Below are positions 5,820-6,036 of a DNA stretch of 6,036 nt, one piece after another (the first letter of the stretch is position 1; the number at the start of each line of letters is the position of its first letter). A program made the translations under genes and the position numbers. This stretch comes from Desulfobulbaceae bacterium. GTDB taxonomy: Bacteria; Desulfobacterota; Desulfobulbia; Desulfobulbales; Desulfobulbaceae. The DNA is taken from assembly GCA_027011235.1 (NCBI GenBank), contig JALVAI010000428.1:1-6036 (forward strand). Direction: 5' to 3'. The notes beneath the pieces were generated by a model. It made no database searches, had not been told where the DNA came from, and saw only the letters and a program-made list of their open reading frames with translations.

Positions 5820-6036
5820 ATGTTCCATATGTATTTACCCATTGCGGGAAACAGTGTGAATATTATTCTTATCTTGGGGTTAGGCGGTTTTGTCGGCCTG
5901 CTCTCCGGAATTTTTGGTGTCGGCGGTGGATTTCTGATGACACCACTTCTGATGATGTTTGGTATTCCGCCGACGGTGGCGGCGGCATCTGATTCCAACC
6001 AGATTGTCGGTGCTTCAACCTCTGGAACCATAGCCC
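5820..6036 (+). CDS. TSUP (TauE/SafE) family permease, N-terminal part
   Basis: The first 72 codons of a membrane permease that continues past the window. The text MYLPIAGNSVNIILILGLGGFVGLLSGIFGVGGGFLMTPLLMMFGIPP, read in two blocks (residues 4-23 and 24-51), has the family signature GLLSGIFGVGGGFL in the first helix pair. It is followed by the AASDSNQIVGASTSG segment, typical of the TSUP subgroup beginning YLPIA-x-SVN. Members export or import sulfite, sulfoacetate and other sulfur or organic anions; the substrate here is not determined. The start is taken at ATG 5820 with AGGT/GAGGT (5804-5812) upstream; the ATG at 5829 is the alternative and better matches the usual family N-terminus. It is separated from the regulator gene by over 1 kb, so it is probably its own unit. 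A plus-strand frame at 5720-5992 overlapping it is a shadow. Confidence 0.9.
   Translation, partial: MFHMYLPIAGNSVNIILILGLGGFVGLLSGIFGVGGGFLMTPLLMMFGIPPTVAAASDSNQIVGASTSGTIA

Noticed and set aside
5720..5992. Plus-strand 90-codon open frame
   Set aside because: It overlaps the clearly conserved TSUP coding region in another frame and its composition (many Cys/Trp/Arg) is that of a shadow frame.

Overview
The window looks like a Gram-negative bacterial chromosome. An anaerobic deltaproteobacterium (Desulfobacterota, possibly Desulfobulbales-like) is my best guess. That guess rests only on the style of the proteins: an amino-acid-permease-like transporter beside an NtrC-type two-component pair, then a TSUP (TauE/SafE) permease, in DNA of roughly even base composition. 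No marker gene fixes the taxon.

Left part (about 146-4751): a tight three-gene plus-strand operon. It encodes an APC-superfamily transporter with an extra C-terminal cytosolic domain, a membrane sensor histidine kinase (14 bp downstream), and a sigma-54-dependent response regulator whose ATG overlaps the kinase stop by 4 bp. The likely logic is that the kinase senses a periplasmic or membrane cue, perhaps linked to the transporter, and phosphorylates the regulator, which then activates sigma-54 promoters.

Middle part (4752-5819): 1,068 bp without a convincing protein gene but with several regulatory signals. Just after the regulator gene are two exact copies and one degenerate copy of the palindrome TGTTTC-N5-GAAACA. 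The second copy forms the tip of a 16-bp perfect terminator stem. About 350-470 bp further on is a near-consensus sigma-54 promoter (TGGCAT-N5-TTGCT), overlapped at its start site by a second terminator-like hairpin. Next come an imperfect hairpin and a very short ORF (10 codons) with a strong Shine-Dalgarno. My reading is that the palindromes are candidate enhancer sites for the adjacent regulator and that the sigma-54 promoter is a candidate target, possibly of a small RNA or leader transcript. This is inference.

Right part (5820-6036): the N-terminal 72 codons of a TSUP family permease (sulfite/sulfur-compound/organic-anion exporter type), running off the window.
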